Shown here one piece after another: positions 23,406 through 31,738 of a stretch of 39,050 nt of DNA. A model generated the notes under the pieces. It searched no databases, was not told where the DNA came from, and saw only the letters and a program-made list of their open reading frames with translations. A program made the translations under genes and the position numbers. The stretch comes from Anaerolineae bacterium (GTDB lineage: Bacteria > Chloroflexota > Anaerolineae > UBA1429): the NCBI GenBank assembly GCA_021162655.1, contig JAGGYI010000175.1:1-39050 (forward strand), read 5' to 3'. Numbering within the stretch: the first letter of the stretch is position 1; the number at the start of each line of letters is the position of its first letter.

Positions 23406-24086
23406 CTACCGCGGGCCAGAGACAGCCCTAGGTCGTGAAAAGCGCGAGCCGTCGTCCTTGCCCTCCGTTGCCCAACGCTCCAAGATGCGTTTGATATAAC
23501 GCCAATTACGCACGTTGCGCTCTACCGCGATGCGAAAGGCCTCCTCGATCCACTCTGCAGGGTAGGTAGCAGCGGCCTCCTCCAGCTCCTCCACTAAAAG
23601 GGGACGAAGGAGACCGATGTTTTCCTCATAGAGAGTAAAAATGTTGGGGCGCGGACGGGGAACATAGGGCTCGCGCACTGGCCCCACCTTATCGAGCACG
23701 AGCTCACCCCGTTTAACCTCCTGAACGGCCTTGCGCCCCTGAGGAGTATTCAAAAAAAGATAATCCGTCGTCCCCTCCTCGTCTTCGATGCTCAACTGCA
23801 AAAGAGTGCCCCGCTGCACGGCCCTGGCCACCGCTTGGTGCAAGAGCTCTACAGGGTTTTGGCCCTCTGCGCCAGCCTCCAGCGCCCGCATCAAGACTCC
23901 CTCCGCCTCCAGCTCAGCCATGGTCATATAGCGAGGATATCCCCGTTGGCGATTGAGGAACCAAAACATATAAAGCGTCACCTTGAGCTCGGCGAGATCA
24001 TCGATAGCGGGCAAGAGCTCGGCAAAAAAAAGATCGGGGATGGGGGTGAAACGCGTCTTTCCCGGAGGGAACCCAGAGAACTTCAT
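23406..24086 (-). CDS. DnaD-domain replication protein
   Basis: A 226-residue protein with an N-terminal winged-helix-like half (residues 1-110; [30 protein letters not shown]) and a C-terminal DnaD/DnaB2 domain (about 150-215). The latter begins with [21 protein letters not shown] and ends with the motif [31 protein letters not shown], which matches the family pattern well. DnaD-type proteins remodel DNA and act before helicase loading in Firmicutes. Sitting between dnaB (overlap ATGA) and the tandem loader gene, it is expected to take part in replication initiation or restart here. Confidence 0.85.
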   Translation of the reverse strand: MKFSGFPPGKTRFTPIPDLFFAELLPAIDDLAELKVTLYMFWFLNRQRGYPRYMTMAELEAEGVLMRALEAGAEGQNPVELLHQAVARAVQRGTLLQLSIEDEEGTTDYLFLNTPQGRKAVQEVKRGELVLDKVGPVREPYVPRPRPNIFTLYEENIGLLRPLLVEELEEAAATYPAEWIEEAFRIAVERNVRNWRYIKRILERWATEGKDDGSRFSRPRAVSGPR

Positions 24087-25453
24087 ACGCTGTAATCTTC
24101 GTCAGAGAAAAATTCCTCATCTATCTCGCGCATGACCAGGTCCGAAAACTTGGTCAAGGAAGGATCAAAGTAGAGAGAAACTGTGTCTGTAGGGCCATTA
24201 CGGTGCTTGGCGACGATGATATCGGCGATGTGCTCCCGTTCCGAGGTCTCGTCGTAAAAATCCTGCCGATGGATAAACATTACCACATCGGCATCCTGCT
24301 CGATGGAACCGCTCTCTCGCAGGTCGGAGAGAAGAGGACGCTTGTCGGCCCGGCGTTCGATCTCCCGGGAAAGCTGAGAAAGCGCCACCACCGGCACTTT
24401 GAGCTCTCTGGCCAGCGATTTGAGGGAACGGGAGATATAGGCAATCTCCTGCGCGCGGTTCTCTGCCCGTCGATCGCCCCCTTCCATCAGCTGGAGATAA
24501 TCGATGATGATGAGATCGAGCTTGTATTCGGCGGCCAGACGGCGAGCCTTGGTGCGGATCTCCATCGGCGAGGGCGAAGGGGTGTCATCGATAAAGATCT
24601 GGGCCTCGGAGAGCATTCCGCTGACGCGGGTAAACTCTTCCCACTCTGTGTCCTCGATGCGGCCCAAGCGCAGCCGCTGCGAATCAATCCCCGCGTGGGA
24701 GGAGATCATCCTCTGGACAACCTGCTCGGCCGACATCTCGAGGGTGAAAAAGGCCACCACCGAATTGTAGCGCAGGGCCGCATTGCAAGCGATCGAGATC
24801 GCCAAGCTCGTCTTGCCCATGGCAGGGCGCGCCGCGATGATGATCAGATCCGAGGGCTGTAGGCCACCGAGGAGCCGATCAAGATCCACAAACCCCGTGG
24901 GCACCCCCAGCGACTCGTCGCGATGCTCCACGAGGAACTCGATGCGATCGTAATACTCTTTGATGATATCCCGAATGGGGATCAACGCCCGGCTGATGCG
25001 CCGCTGAGAAACCTCAAAGAGGATCTGCTCTGCCTTGTCGATGACCTCATCAACTTCCTCACGCTCCTCGTAAGCCAGGGCAGCGATCCTGCCGGCGGCG
25101 TCGATCAGCTGGCGCATAATGCTCGTGCGCTCGACGATATGCCCATAATACTCGACGTGGATCGAGGTGGGCACGGCATTGATCAGCGAGGTTAGGTAGG
25201 CCGCTCCTCCGACGAAATCCAACTGCCCCTGGCGCTCAAGCTCATCCGTGACGGTGACGAGGTCGAGGGGCTGGCGCTTCTCATGGAGCTTGAGGAGTGC
25301 CCGGTAGATAGCCTGGTGAGCCTCGTTGTAAAAATCCTCAGGGCGGAGAAAGCTCCCCACCTTGATGATGGCATCAGGGTCGATAAGCAAACTCCCCAGG
25401 ACCGACCTCTCGGCATCGAGGTTCTGGGGAGGGAGGCGATCAACGGAGGCCAT
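24083..25453 (-). CDS. dnaB: Replicative DNA helicase DnaB
   Basis: The hexameric 5'-3' helicase at the replication fork. The 456-residue protein has the N-terminal collar domain ([22 protein letters not shown]), a linker helix region, and a RecA-like motor with Walker [10 protein letters not shown] (K214), [16 protein letters not shown], Walker [13 protein letters not shown], and the C-terminal [17 protein letters not shown] motif. No intein interrupts it. The ATG has a GGGAG site about nine bases away and lies 3 bp after the bfn gene. It overlaps the DnaD-like gene by four bases (ATGA), so replication proteins are translated in sequence from one mRNA. Confidence 0.98.
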   Translation of the reverse strand: MASVDRLPPQNLDAERSVLGSLLIDPDAIIKVGSFLRPEDFYNEAHQAIYRALLKLHEKRQPLDLVTVTDELERQGQLDFVGGAAYLTSLINAVPTSIHVEYYGHIVERTSIMRQLIDAAGRIAALAYEEREEVDEVIDKAEQILFEVSQRRISRALIPIRDIIKEYYDRIEFLVEHRDESLGVPTGFVDLDRLLGGLQPSDLIIIAARPAMGKTSLAISIACNAALRYNSVVAFFTLEMSAEQVVQRMISSHAGIDSQRLRLGRIEDTEWEEFTRVSGMLSEAQIFIDDTPSPSPMEIRTKARRLAAEYKLDLIIIDYLQLMEGGDRRAENRAQEIAYISRSLKSLARELKVPVVALSQLSREIERRADKRPLLSDLRESGSIEQDADVVMFIHRQDFYDETSEREHIADIIVAKHRNGPTDTVSLYFDPSLTKFSDLVMREIDEEFFSDEDYSV

Positions 25454-25456
25454 GGA

Positions 25457-25966
25457 TTAATCTCCCAAATCGTCGAGGTCCAAGGTATCGACAAAATCAC
25501 GAAAGATATCGAGGTTGTCCTCTTCCTCCCCCTGCTCCTCTTCCTCTTTGGCAGAACGAATGTCGGGAGAGGAGACGATGCCCGCCTTGTCCATCACGCT
25601 TTCTTCAACAAAGATGGGTACAGCCGTACGAACGGCCAGGGCGATGGCATCGCTGGGGCGCGAATCGATGAGCTGAAGCTCCCCATCATGGACCACTGCA
25701 ATGCGCGCATAGAAGGTGTTATTATGGAGGTCATTCACTACAATATACTGCACTGCCCCGCCCAGCTCTGCGATCACATTGGCCAGAAGGTCATGGGTCA
25801 GAGGACGAGGCACCGAGGCTCCCTGCAAACGCATCGCTATCGCCTCTGACTCGTACTGCCCGATCCAGATGGGTAGGTAACGCTCACCATGGGTCTCTTT
25901 GAGCAACACGATACGATGGCGCGAGAGCAGGCTATAGAGCACCGCGTACACGCTTACCTCGATCAC
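25457..25966 (-). CDS. Bifunctional nuclease family protein (BFN/DUF151)
   Basis: A 169-residue protein of the BFN (DUF151) family. Residues 1-135 hold the domain: GERYLPIWIGQYESEAIAMRL with its charged cluster, LTHDLLANVIAELGG, and the motif IDSRPSDAIALAVRTAVPIFV. The last 35 residues are acidic. Plant members cleave both RNA and DNA; a bacterial role is not established. The GTG start has AAGGGGGTG upstream. It is first in the operon with dnaB. Confidence 0.9.
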   Translation of the reverse strand: MIEVSVYAVLYSLLSRHRIVLLKETHGERYLPIWIGQYESEAIAMRLQGASVPRPLTHDLLANVIAELGGAVQYIVVNDLHNNTFYARIAVVHDGELQLIDSRPSDAIALAVRTAVPIFVEESVMDKAGIVSSPDIRSAKEEEEQGEEEDNLDIFRDFVDTLDLDDLGD

Positions 25967-26004
25967 GAGCGCACCCCCTTTTATGGCTCAGCAATCTAAA
26001 AATC

Positions 26005-26032
26005 ATTATACCACAAAGCCCAAAGCACTCAA
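26005..26032 (-). promoter_or_regulatory. Promoter for the bfn-dnaB operon
   Basis: Minus strand TTGAGT (26032-26027), 16-bp spacer ending in TGG, perfect TATAAT (26010-26005). Extended -10 type. Transcription would cover bfn, dnaB, the DnaD-like gene and the tandem loader. Confidence 0.7.
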
Positions 26033-26072
26033 CTCGAACCCAAAGATTGCATATAACAAATATGTGAAATTC

Positions 26073-26101
26073 TTGACACACCCTCGAGGATATGCCATAC
26101 T
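26073..26101 (+). promoter_or_regulatory. Promoter for the flavin reductase-tsa operon
   Basis: Perfect TTGACA (26073-26078), 17-bp spacer, CATACT (26096-26101), 27 bp before the ATG of the flavin reductase. Confidence 0.55.
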
Positions 26102-26128
26102 TGGAGCGGCAACTTGGGAGGAAAGGGG

Positions 26129-26692
26129 ATGAAGAAGGAGGTTCCTCTCTCACGTGCGCATCGCTTGTTCGCTGGGCGGCCAACCTGCCTATTGACAGTG
26201 CGCTACAAAGGGCAGGTGAACGTGATGACCATCGCCTGGGTTTGCCCTATTAGCCTGGAACCTCCACTGGTGGCCATGGCCATTCACCCCGCGACCTATA
26301 CCCACGACATGCTCAAACGCAGCGAAGAATGTGTGCTCAACATCCCTGGCCGTCCCCTTGCCGAGCAGGTGCTCAAGTGCGGGCAGGCCTCTGGCGAAGA
26401 TGTAGACAAGATCGAGCTCACGGGGTTAACCCTCGAGTCGGGGCACCGGGTGGAGGTTCCCTGGATCGATGAATGCCTGGCCCACGTGGAATGTGCCGTC
26501 GTCGATATCGTCGCCCCAGGGGATCATTCCCTTTTCATTGCGCAGATCGTGGGCGCCTGGGCCGAAGAAGAAGCCTTTGAAGAGACCTGGCTCGCTCCAG
26601 AGGATACAGAGGAGCTCTTGCCTCTGCTCCACCTGGGCGGCAAGCTTTTTGCGCTCTTGGGGAAAAAGATCGACCTTAGCGGAAAGGCATGA
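26129..26692 (+). CDS. Flavin reductase-like domain protein
   Basis: A 187-residue FMN-binding split-barrel protein of the flavin reductase/DIM6-NTAB family, using NAD(P)H to reduce flavin or serving as an FMN oxidoreductase. The pattern is typical: RPTCLLTVRYKGQVNVMTIAWVCPIS, LVAMAIHPATYTHDML, the ECVLNIPG segment, CGQASGEDVDKIELTGL, and HVECAVVDIVAPGDHSLFIAQIV. No second domain is attached. The ATG at 26129 has GGGAGG seven bases upstream. The tsaE gene follows 21 bp later. Confidence 0.87.
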   Translation: MKKEVPLSRAHRLFAGRPTCLLTVRYKGQVNVMTIAWVCPISLEPPLVAMAIHPATYTHDMLKRSEECVLNIPGRPLAEQVLKCGQASGEDVDKIELTGLTLESGHRVEVPWIDECLAHVECAVVDIVAPGDHSLFIAQIVGAWAEEEAFEETWLAPEDTEELLPLLHLGGKLFALLGKKIDLSGKA

Positions 26693-26713
26693 GCCCTGGC
26701 AAAGGAGCGCACT

Positions 26714-27241
26714 GTGACGCCCATACTGACCGATCACTCGCTGAATATTATCACCCACAGCCCCAAGCAAACCTTTTTGGTGGGCGAGCGGTTGGGGCGT
26801 CTTCTTCGTCCCGGAGATATCGTTTGCCTTCAGGGAGACCTGGGAAGCGGCAAAACCTGCCTTACCCAGGGGATCGGTGCGGGGCTGTGTGTGGAGGGTG
26901 TCATCAACAGCCCCACTTTTGTTTATATCAATGAGCACGCCCCCCTGGATACGGGGCCCTACCTCTATCACGTCGATCTGTATCGCATTCGCGATTACTT
27001 TGACGCCTTTGCCCTCGGGTTGGAAGACTATCTCTATGGCGACGGCGTTACCGTCATCGAGTGGGCCGAGCGAGCAAAGGAGCTTATCCCAGAGGAGCGC
27101 CTTTGGATCACCCTTTCTTACCTCAGCTACACAAAGCGCAGCCTCCTCTTTGAAGCCAGCGGAGAGCACTATTTGGAGATCCTACATACACTCCGCCAAG
27201 AGCTGTTTGGCCCCAAAGCAAAAGGGGGGGAGAAACCCTGA
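26714..27241 (+). CDS. tsaE: tRNA threonylcarbamoyladenosine biosynthesis ATPase TsaE
   Basis: A 175-residue P-loop ATPase that works with TsaB and TsaD to place the t6A37 modification on tRNAs. Walker A is GDLGSGKTCLTQGIG; the switch-like region SPTFVYINEHAP, the YHVDLYRI motif with its conserved acidic residue, and VIEWAERAKELIP are all present. GTG start with AAAGGAG six bases upstream. tsaB follows 20 bp later; tsaD is not in the window. Confidence 0.95.
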   Translation: MTPILTDHSLNIITHSPKQTFLVGERLGRLLRPGDIVCLQGDLGSGKTCLTQGIGAGLCVEGVINSPTFVYINEHAPLDTGPYLYHVDLYRIRDYFDAFALGLEDYLYGDGVTVIEWAERAKELIPEERLWITLSYLSYTKRSLLFEASGEHYLEILHTLRQELFGPKAKGGEKP

Positions 27242-27261
27242 AACTCTCATGAGAGGAGACG

Positions 27262-27951
27262 ATGCTACTAGCCATTGACACGGCAACCCGCTACGCCAGC
27301 GTAGCATTCTATAACAGCTCGGGCATTGTGGCTGAGCAAAGTTGGTACTCACCCAACAACCACTCGGTAGAGATGATGCCTGCCATCGTGCAGATGGCCG
27401 AACGGCAGGGCATCTCTCCAGAGGATCTGACGGCGGTAGCCGTCGCCAAAGGTCCGGGCTCTTTTACCGGGCTACGCATCGGCATGAGCCTTGCTAAAGG
27501 GCTCTGCTTAGCCTTGGGGATCCCTATCATTGCCATTCCAACCCTCGACATCATTACCTATGCAGTGGGAGATCCAGGATGTCCTGTATTGGCTGTACTC
27601 GAAGCAGGGCGTGGGCGCATCTGTGTGGCCACCTACCGCTTTGAAGAGGGGCTCCCTGCCCAGGTAGGCGAGATAGAGCTTGTCAAGGAAAACGAATGGG
27701 TGGTCGATGCCAAAGAGCCCGTTCTGGTAGCGGGGGAGGTCAGTGCAGAGCTGGCCGAGCGCCTTTCTGCCCAACCCAACGCAGAGAACATCGCCATTGC
27801 TTCTCTGGCTGGCTCACTACGGCGGGCAGGGTACCTGGCCGAGCTCGCTTGGGAAAGGCTCCAAGCCGGCCAGACGGACGATCTCGACACCCTCAGCCCC
27901 ATCTATCTTCACTATCCCGCGCCCAACAAGGGACCAAGCGATGCTTCTTGA
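27262..27951 (+). CDS. tsaB: tRNA threonylcarbamoyladenosine biosynthesis protein TsaB
   Basis: The 229-residue scaffold partner of TsaD in t6A synthesis, an actin/HSP70-like ATPase fold. It shows LLAIDTATRYASVAF, the NHSVEMMPAI motif, and AVAKGPGSFTGLRIGMSLAKGL that typify TsaB. The C-terminal half is variable as in the family. ATG with AGAGGAG upstream. Its 3' end overlaps rimI by 11 bases, indicating tight coupling. Confidence 0.95.
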   Translation: MLLAIDTATRYASVAFYNSSGIVAEQSWYSPNNHSVEMMPAIVQMAERQGISPEDLTAVAVAKGPGSFTGLRIGMSLAKGLCLALGIPIIAIPTLDIITYAVGDPGCPVLAVLEAGRGRICVATYRFEEGLPAQVGEIELVKENEWVVDAKEPVLVAGEVSAELAERLSAQPNAENIAIASLAGSLRRAGYLAELAWERLQAGQTDDLDTLSPIYLHYPAPNKGPSDAS

Positions 27952-28627
27952 AGGGTTGCCCTACGTGCTTACCCCAATGACGCTGGACGACGTCCCGTTC
28001 GTCGCCGAGATCGAGCGCCGAGTGTTTCCTTCGCCCTGGCCAGCCACGGCCTTTCGCTACGAAATCGCCCATAATGCCGCTTCGCGGTACCTGGTGCTAC
28101 GCTACCGCCCCTGGATTCACCGAGGCGTAAAGGCCAGAAGACGAGGCCTTTGGCAGTTGCTCCAACGAGCACCAAGCGATGACCCCTCTCTTATTGGCTA
28201 TGGGGGTTTTTGGCTGATCGTCGATGAGGCTCACATCAGCACGCTAGCAGTACGCCCCGAGTGGCGAGGACGGGGACTGGGGGAGTTGATCCTCTCTTCA
28301 CTCATTGCAAAAGCCCTCAAAGAGCATGCTCAGCTCATCACCCTGGAAGTACGGGCGAGCAACGTGGTCGCCCAGAACCTCTACCGCAAATATGGCTTTC
28401 GAGTAGTGGGAAGGCGCAAAGGCTACTACTCTAACAACAGGGAAGATGCTCTCATTATGAGCATCGAGAGGGCCAATGAATTGCTCTATCGCCAGCGCTT
28501 TGCTGAACTGCGCGCCAAATTGCGCGCTAGGCTGCTTGCTCAGCCCAATACCCCTCCGGAGCAGCTTTTGGAAACGGCAGGGAATGGCCGAGGCGAATCG
28601 CACAACCACTCAGAGGATGAGAAATGA
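27941..28627 (+). CDS. rimI: RimI-like N-acetyltransferase with insertion and C-terminal extension
   Basis: A 228-residue GNAT acetyltransferase; RimI acetylates the N-terminal alanine of ribosomal protein S18. The core is present: MTLDDVPFVAEIERRVFPSPW, ISTLAVRPEWRGRGLGELIL with the acetyl-CoA loop RGRGLG, LEVRASNVVAQNLYRKYGF, and RRKGYYSNNREDALIM. It is about 75 residues longer than usual: a basic, Arg-rich insertion lies at about 55-80 and a charged helical tail after 180. Whether S18 or another protein is the target is not proven. The ATG at 27941 lies inside the end of tsaB; the stop overlaps surE (ATGA). Confidence 0.87.
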   Translation: MLLEGLPYVLTPMTLDDVPFVAEIERRVFPSPWPATAFRYEIAHNAASRYLVLRYRPWIHRGVKARRRGLWQLLQRAPSDDPSLIGYGGFWLIVDEAHISTLAVRPEWRGRGLGELILSSLIAKALKEHAQLITLEVRASNVVAQNLYRKYGFRVVGRRKGYYSNNREDALIMSIERANELLYRQRFAELRAKLRARLLAQPNTPPEQLLETAGNGRGESHNHSEDEK

Positions 28628-29424
28628 GCGAGAACACCAAGCCCCTAATCCTATTGACCAATGACGACGGCATCTATGCTCCTGGGCTCATCCCCCTTGC
28701 CCGAGCCCTTGAACGGGTTGGGCAAGTCATCGTCATCGCGCCAGAGCATAACTGGTCAGCAGCAGGCCACTCCAAGACGATGCATAAGCCTCTGCGAGTT
28801 TGGTCAATCGAACTCTCTGACGGCACGGAGGCTTTGGCTTCCAACGGGTCCCCCTCCGACTGCGTTGCTCTAGCTCTCTTGGGCATCGTGGAACGGCCGC
28901 CTCAGCTGGTGGTTTCAGGCATCAACTTGGGGGCCAATGTAGGCACGGACCTCACCTACTCGGGCACAGTGGCCGCCGCCATGGAAGCCGTCATCTGGGG
29001 CATCTCTGGCATCGCCGTCTCGCTGGACTCGTTCACCCCCAACACGTACGAGGCCGCGGCACACTTTACTGCACAGCTCGCCCAGCGCGTCCTCGCCGCT
29101 GGCTTGGAGGAGCCGCTTTTACTCAACGTGAACGTGCCCAACCTTCCAGAAGAGGAGATCAAGGGAGTACAGATTACCCGCTTAGGACGCCGCCTCTACC
29201 GCGACGCCCTGGTAAAGCGCCTCGACCCTCGCGGGCGCCCATACTACTGGATCGGCGGAGACCCTCCAGAGGGAATCCCCGAAGAGGGGACCGACATAGG
29301 GGCCCTTACAGAGGGGTATATCTCTGTCACCCCTATCCTGCTGGATCTGACAGATTATGCCCGGCTACCACTATTGGCCTCTTGGGAGCTCACCTTTCCC
29401 CTAAAGGAAAGCAACAAAACTTAG
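28624..29424 (+). CDS. surE: 5'/3'-nucleotidase SurE
   Basis: A metal-dependent nucleoside monophosphate phosphatase linked to stress survival. The 266-residue protein has the signature LLTNDDGIYAPG with the metal ligands D14-D15, APEHNWSAAGHS, SNGSPSDCVALAL, and VSGINLGANVGTDLTYSGTVAAAMEA. The length is usual. The start overlaps the rimI stop (ATGA) and ends the plus-strand operon. Its stop codon overlaps that of the convergent zinc-ribbon gene (TTAG), with no terminator between them. Confidence 0.96.
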   Translation: MSENTKPLILLTNDDGIYAPGLIPLARALERVGQVIVIAPEHNWSAAGHSKTMHKPLRVWSIELSDGTEALASNGSPSDCVALALLGIVERPPQLVVSGINLGANVGTDLTYSGTVAAAMEAVIWGISGIAVSLDSFTPNTYEAAAHFTAQLAQRVLAAGLEEPLLLNVNVPNLPEEEIKGVQITRLGRRLYRDALVKRLDPRGRPYYWIGGDPPEGIPEEGTDIGALTEGYISVTPILLDLTDYARLPLLASWELTFPLKESNKT

Positions 29425-29720
29425 AGCCACCAGGGGCGTTCCATCTGCCAAACGATGGGGGGACGGCTAGGCATCAGATGGCCAGAAGGTCCCTGCTGTT
29501 GTGGGCTCTGAGGAGGCTGAGGAGACCCAGGAAGTCTGAATCCACAGGTCTGCAGAATGGTGATCACGAAAAAGATAGCCAGAGCGATGTATAACCAAAG
29601 CTTGGCCGTCTGTTGAGGATCGCGCTTCTTTTTCGGCTTGGGCTTGGGAAGCTCTCGATCGCAACGCCAACAGGTTGTGCGGCCTTCGGGATTGTACGCA
29701 CCACAATATGGACAGTCCAT
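29421..29720 (-). CDS. Zinc-ribbon membrane protein, function unknown
   Basis: A 99-residue protein with a zinc-ribbon at the N-terminus (C3-x-x-C6 and C17-x-x-C20 in DCPYCGAYN and TTCWRCDRE), a Lys/Pro-rich stretch, one membrane segment (about 42-60), and a Pro/Gln-rich tail. Proteins of this shape are widespread and uncharacterised. The ATG has a GAGGGAG site. It has its own promoter and ends over the surE stop. Confidence 0.75.
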   Translation of the reverse strand: MDCPYCGAYNPEGRTTCWRCDRELPKPKPKKKRDPQQTAKLWLYIALAIFFVITILQTCGFRLPGSPQPPQSPQQQGPSGHLMPSRPPIVWQMERPWWL

Positions 29721-29753
29721 CTCCCTCGCTCACCACTGAAATGATCACAACCT

Positions 29754-29782
29754 ATTATATCACAGTGGGCAAGGAGGAGCAA
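29754..29782 (-). promoter_or_regulatory. Promoter for the zinc-ribbon gene
   Basis: Minus strand TTGCTC (29782-29777), 17-bp spacer ending in TGA, TATAAT (29759-29754). An inverted repeat CCACTG/CAGTGG (29733-29738 and 29763-29768) flanks the -10. Confidence 0.6.
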
Positions 29783-29799
29783 TCGAGCTAGAGCCTCGC

Positions 29800-29828
29800 T
29801 AGGCAATTTCTCTGGCTGATGGTATAAT
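29800..29828 (+). promoter_or_regulatory. Promoter for the yebC-ruvC-ruvA operon
   Basis: TAGGCA (29800-29805), 17-bp spacer ending in TGG, TATAAT (29823-29828), about 44 bp before the yebC ATG. Extended -10 type. Confidence 0.6.
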
Positions 29829-29871
29829 TTCAGCGAAATGTTCTTGCCGGCGTGATTCAGGAGGTGTGAGG

Positions 29872-30630
29872 ATGTCTGGACATAGCAAATGGGCCACCAT
29901 CAAACGAGCCAAAGCAGCCAACGACGCGAAACGCGGCAAGCTCTTTACCAAGATCGGCCACGAGATCATGGTAGCCGTCCGCCAAGGTGGGCCAGACCCT
30001 GAGGTAAACTTTCGCCTGCGCATGGCCTTGGAAAAGGCCAAGCGAGCGAACATGCCCAAGGACAATATCGAGCGGGCCATTAAGCGCGGAGCAGGCGAGA
30101 CGGGCGAGGGGGCTGACCTTATCGAGTGCATCTATGAGGGCTATGGTCCCCATGGAACAGCCATCATGGTCCAAGCTCTGACGGACAATCGCAACCGTAC
30201 CGTCTCGGAAGTGCGGCACACCTTTGCGCGCTATGGCGGCAACCTCGGAGCTGAGGGCTGCGTCGCGTGGATGTTCTCGCGCAAGGGATATATCGCCATC
30301 AACCCCCGGGACGAAGATCCCGAAGAAGTGGCCCTGGCCGCCATCGATGCAGGCGCCGAGGACGTGGAGATCAGCGATGACCTGGTCGAGGTATACACCC
30401 AAGTCGAGGACTTTAAAGCCGTACAGGAAGCCTTGGAGGCGGCCTCCTATGAGATCGTCAGCGCTCAGCTCTCCTGGATCCCCCAAAGCACGATGAGCCT
30501 GGGGGAGAAAGAAACCCTCCAGACGATGAAGCTGCTCGAGGCATTGGAAGAGTTGGATGATGTACAGGAGGTCTATTCAAACCTCGACATCCAGGATGAG
30601 ATGATCGCCAAGTACGAGGAAGCCGCCTAA
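29872..30630 (+). CDS. yebC: YebC/PmpR family DNA-binding regulatory or translation factor
   Basis: A 252-residue protein with the family opening SGHSKWATIKRAKAANDAKRGKLFTKIG, then the GPHGTAIMVQALTDNRNRTVSEVRH motif, GNLGAEGCVAWMF, and a C-terminal domain ending VQEVYSNLDI. YebC proteins act as transcription regulators in some bacteria and more recently have been linked to translation of difficult motifs. The ATG at 29872 has AGGAGGTG five bases upstream; a GTG two codons earlier is less likely. It is first in an operon with ruvC and ruvA, as in many bacteria. Confidence 0.96.
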   Translation: MSGHSKWATIKRAKAANDAKRGKLFTKIGHEIMVAVRQGGPDPEVNFRLRMALEKAKRANMPKDNIERAIKRGAGETGEGADLIECIYEGYGPHGTAIMVQALTDNRNRTVSEVRHTFARYGGNLGAEGCVAWMFSRKGYIAINPRDEDPEEVALAAIDAGAEDVEISDDLVEVYTQVEDFKAVQEALEAASYEIVSAQLSWIPQSTMSLGEKETLQTMKLLEALEELDDVQEVYSNLDIQDEMIAKYEEAA

Positions 30631-30633
30631 GCG

Positions 30634-31128
30634 ATGTTGGTTCTGGGCCTAGACCCTGGCTTAGCTATCACGGGGTATGGCTTGGTAGAAGGTGACGGAG
30701 AGCATCTGCGCCTAGTCGCCTATGGGGTGTTTCGCACGCCGGCCAAGATGGCCAAGCCCGCCCGACTTTGCCAACTTTACCAGCAACTTGGCCAGGCGCT
30801 GGCCCAATATCAACCAGATGTGGCCGCAGTAGAGAAACTCTTTTTCAGTACGAATGCTCGCACTGCTATGATGGTGGGTGAGGCCAGGGGGGTGCTCCTC
30901 CTGGCTCTCGCAGAAGCGGGTTTAGAGATCGCAGAATACACCCCCCTTCAAATCAAGCAAGCCATCACAGGGTATGGCCAGGCCGATAAGCAGCAGGTGC
31001 AGCAGATGGTGCGCATCCTCCTGCACCTCGACTTTATCCCTCAGCCCGACGATGCTGCCGATGCCCTGGCCGTCTCTATCTGCCATCATCATACCGCCCA
31101 GATGGGCTCGCTCTTGCAACAAGCTTGA
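30634..31128 (+). CDS. ruvC: Crossover junction endodeoxyribonuclease RuvC
   Basis: Resolves Holliday junctions by symmetrical cleavage. The 164-residue protein keeps the four acidic residues: D7 in GLDPG, E67 in AAVEKLFF, D140 and D143 in DDAADALA. It starts three bases after the yebC stop. ruvA follows 16 bp later. Confidence 0.97.
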   Translation: MLVLGLDPGLAITGYGLVEGDGEHLRLVAYGVFRTPAKMAKPARLCQLYQQLGQALAQYQPDVAAVEKLFFSTNARTAMMVGEARGVLLLALAEAGLEIAEYTPLQIKQAITGYGQADKQQVQQMVRILLHLDFIPQPDDAADALAVSICHHHTAQMGSLLQQA

Positions 31129-31144
31129 GCAAGGAGAGAGCGGG

Positions 31145-31720
31145 GTGATCGCAAGTATCCTCGGCGAGATCCAAGCCATCCGAAAAGACTCGCTGGTTAT
31201 CCAGGTGGGGGGTGTGGGCTTTTGTGTCTATGTGCCAAATTCCCTTCTCAACGGCTCCCTTCACGTCGGCCAGACGGTTGAGCTTTACACCCATATGTGC
31301 GTGCGCGAAAACGACATCTCCCTCTATGGTTTTCGCACTCCAGAGGAAGAGCAGATCTTTGGCACCCTCTTGGGCATCAGCGGAATTGGTCCGCGCCTTG
31401 CCCTGAGCATCCTTTCAGCCCTTCCCCCAGAGAGCTTGCGCACAGCGATCGCCCAAGGAGATGTCTCCCTCCTCACACGCATCCCGGGCATCGGCCCCAA
31501 AACAGCACAGCGCCTTCTCTTTAATTTGCGGGAAAAAATCGGAGACCTTTCCGAGCCACAGCTGCCCCCCAGCCAAGAGGATACCGAAGTGCTCAACGCA
31601 CTGACCGCTCTGGGCTACAGCATCAGCGAAGCCCAACGCGCCCTGGCAGCCATCCCGCAGGACGTCCAAGGACTTGACGAGCGCATTCTGGCCGCCCTTC
31701 GCTTCCTGGGAAGCCACTGA
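31145..31720 (+). CDS. ruvA: Holliday junction branch migration subunit RuvA
   Basis: A 191-residue junction-binding protein that recruits RuvB. It has the N-terminal OB domain (IASILGEIQAIRKDSLVIQVGGVGF, then MCVRENDISLYGF), two helix-hairpin-helix motifs (LLGISGIGPRLALSIL, LTRIPGIGPKTAQRLL), and a C-terminal domain with EVLNALTALGYSISEAQRAL. The start is GTG at 31145 with AAGGAG eight bases upstream; longer in-frame versions run through ruvC and are rejected. It lies directly behind ruvC. Confidence 0.96.
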   Translation: MIASILGEIQAIRKDSLVIQVGGVGFCVYVPNSLLNGSLHVGQTVELYTHMCVRENDISLYGFRTPEEEQIFGTLLGISGIGPRLALSILSALPPESLRTAIAQGDVSLLTRIPGIGPKTAQRLLFNLREKIGDLSEPQLPPSQEDTEVLNALTALGYSISEAQRALAAIPQDVQGLDERILAALRFLGSH

Positions 31721-31738
31721 ACATCTCGGAGGAGCACG

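Noticed and set aside
22386-23438. 350-codon plus-strand open frame opposite the tandem loader
   Set aside because: Shadow; His/Ile-rich and without domains, while the other strand encodes two intact ATPase modules.
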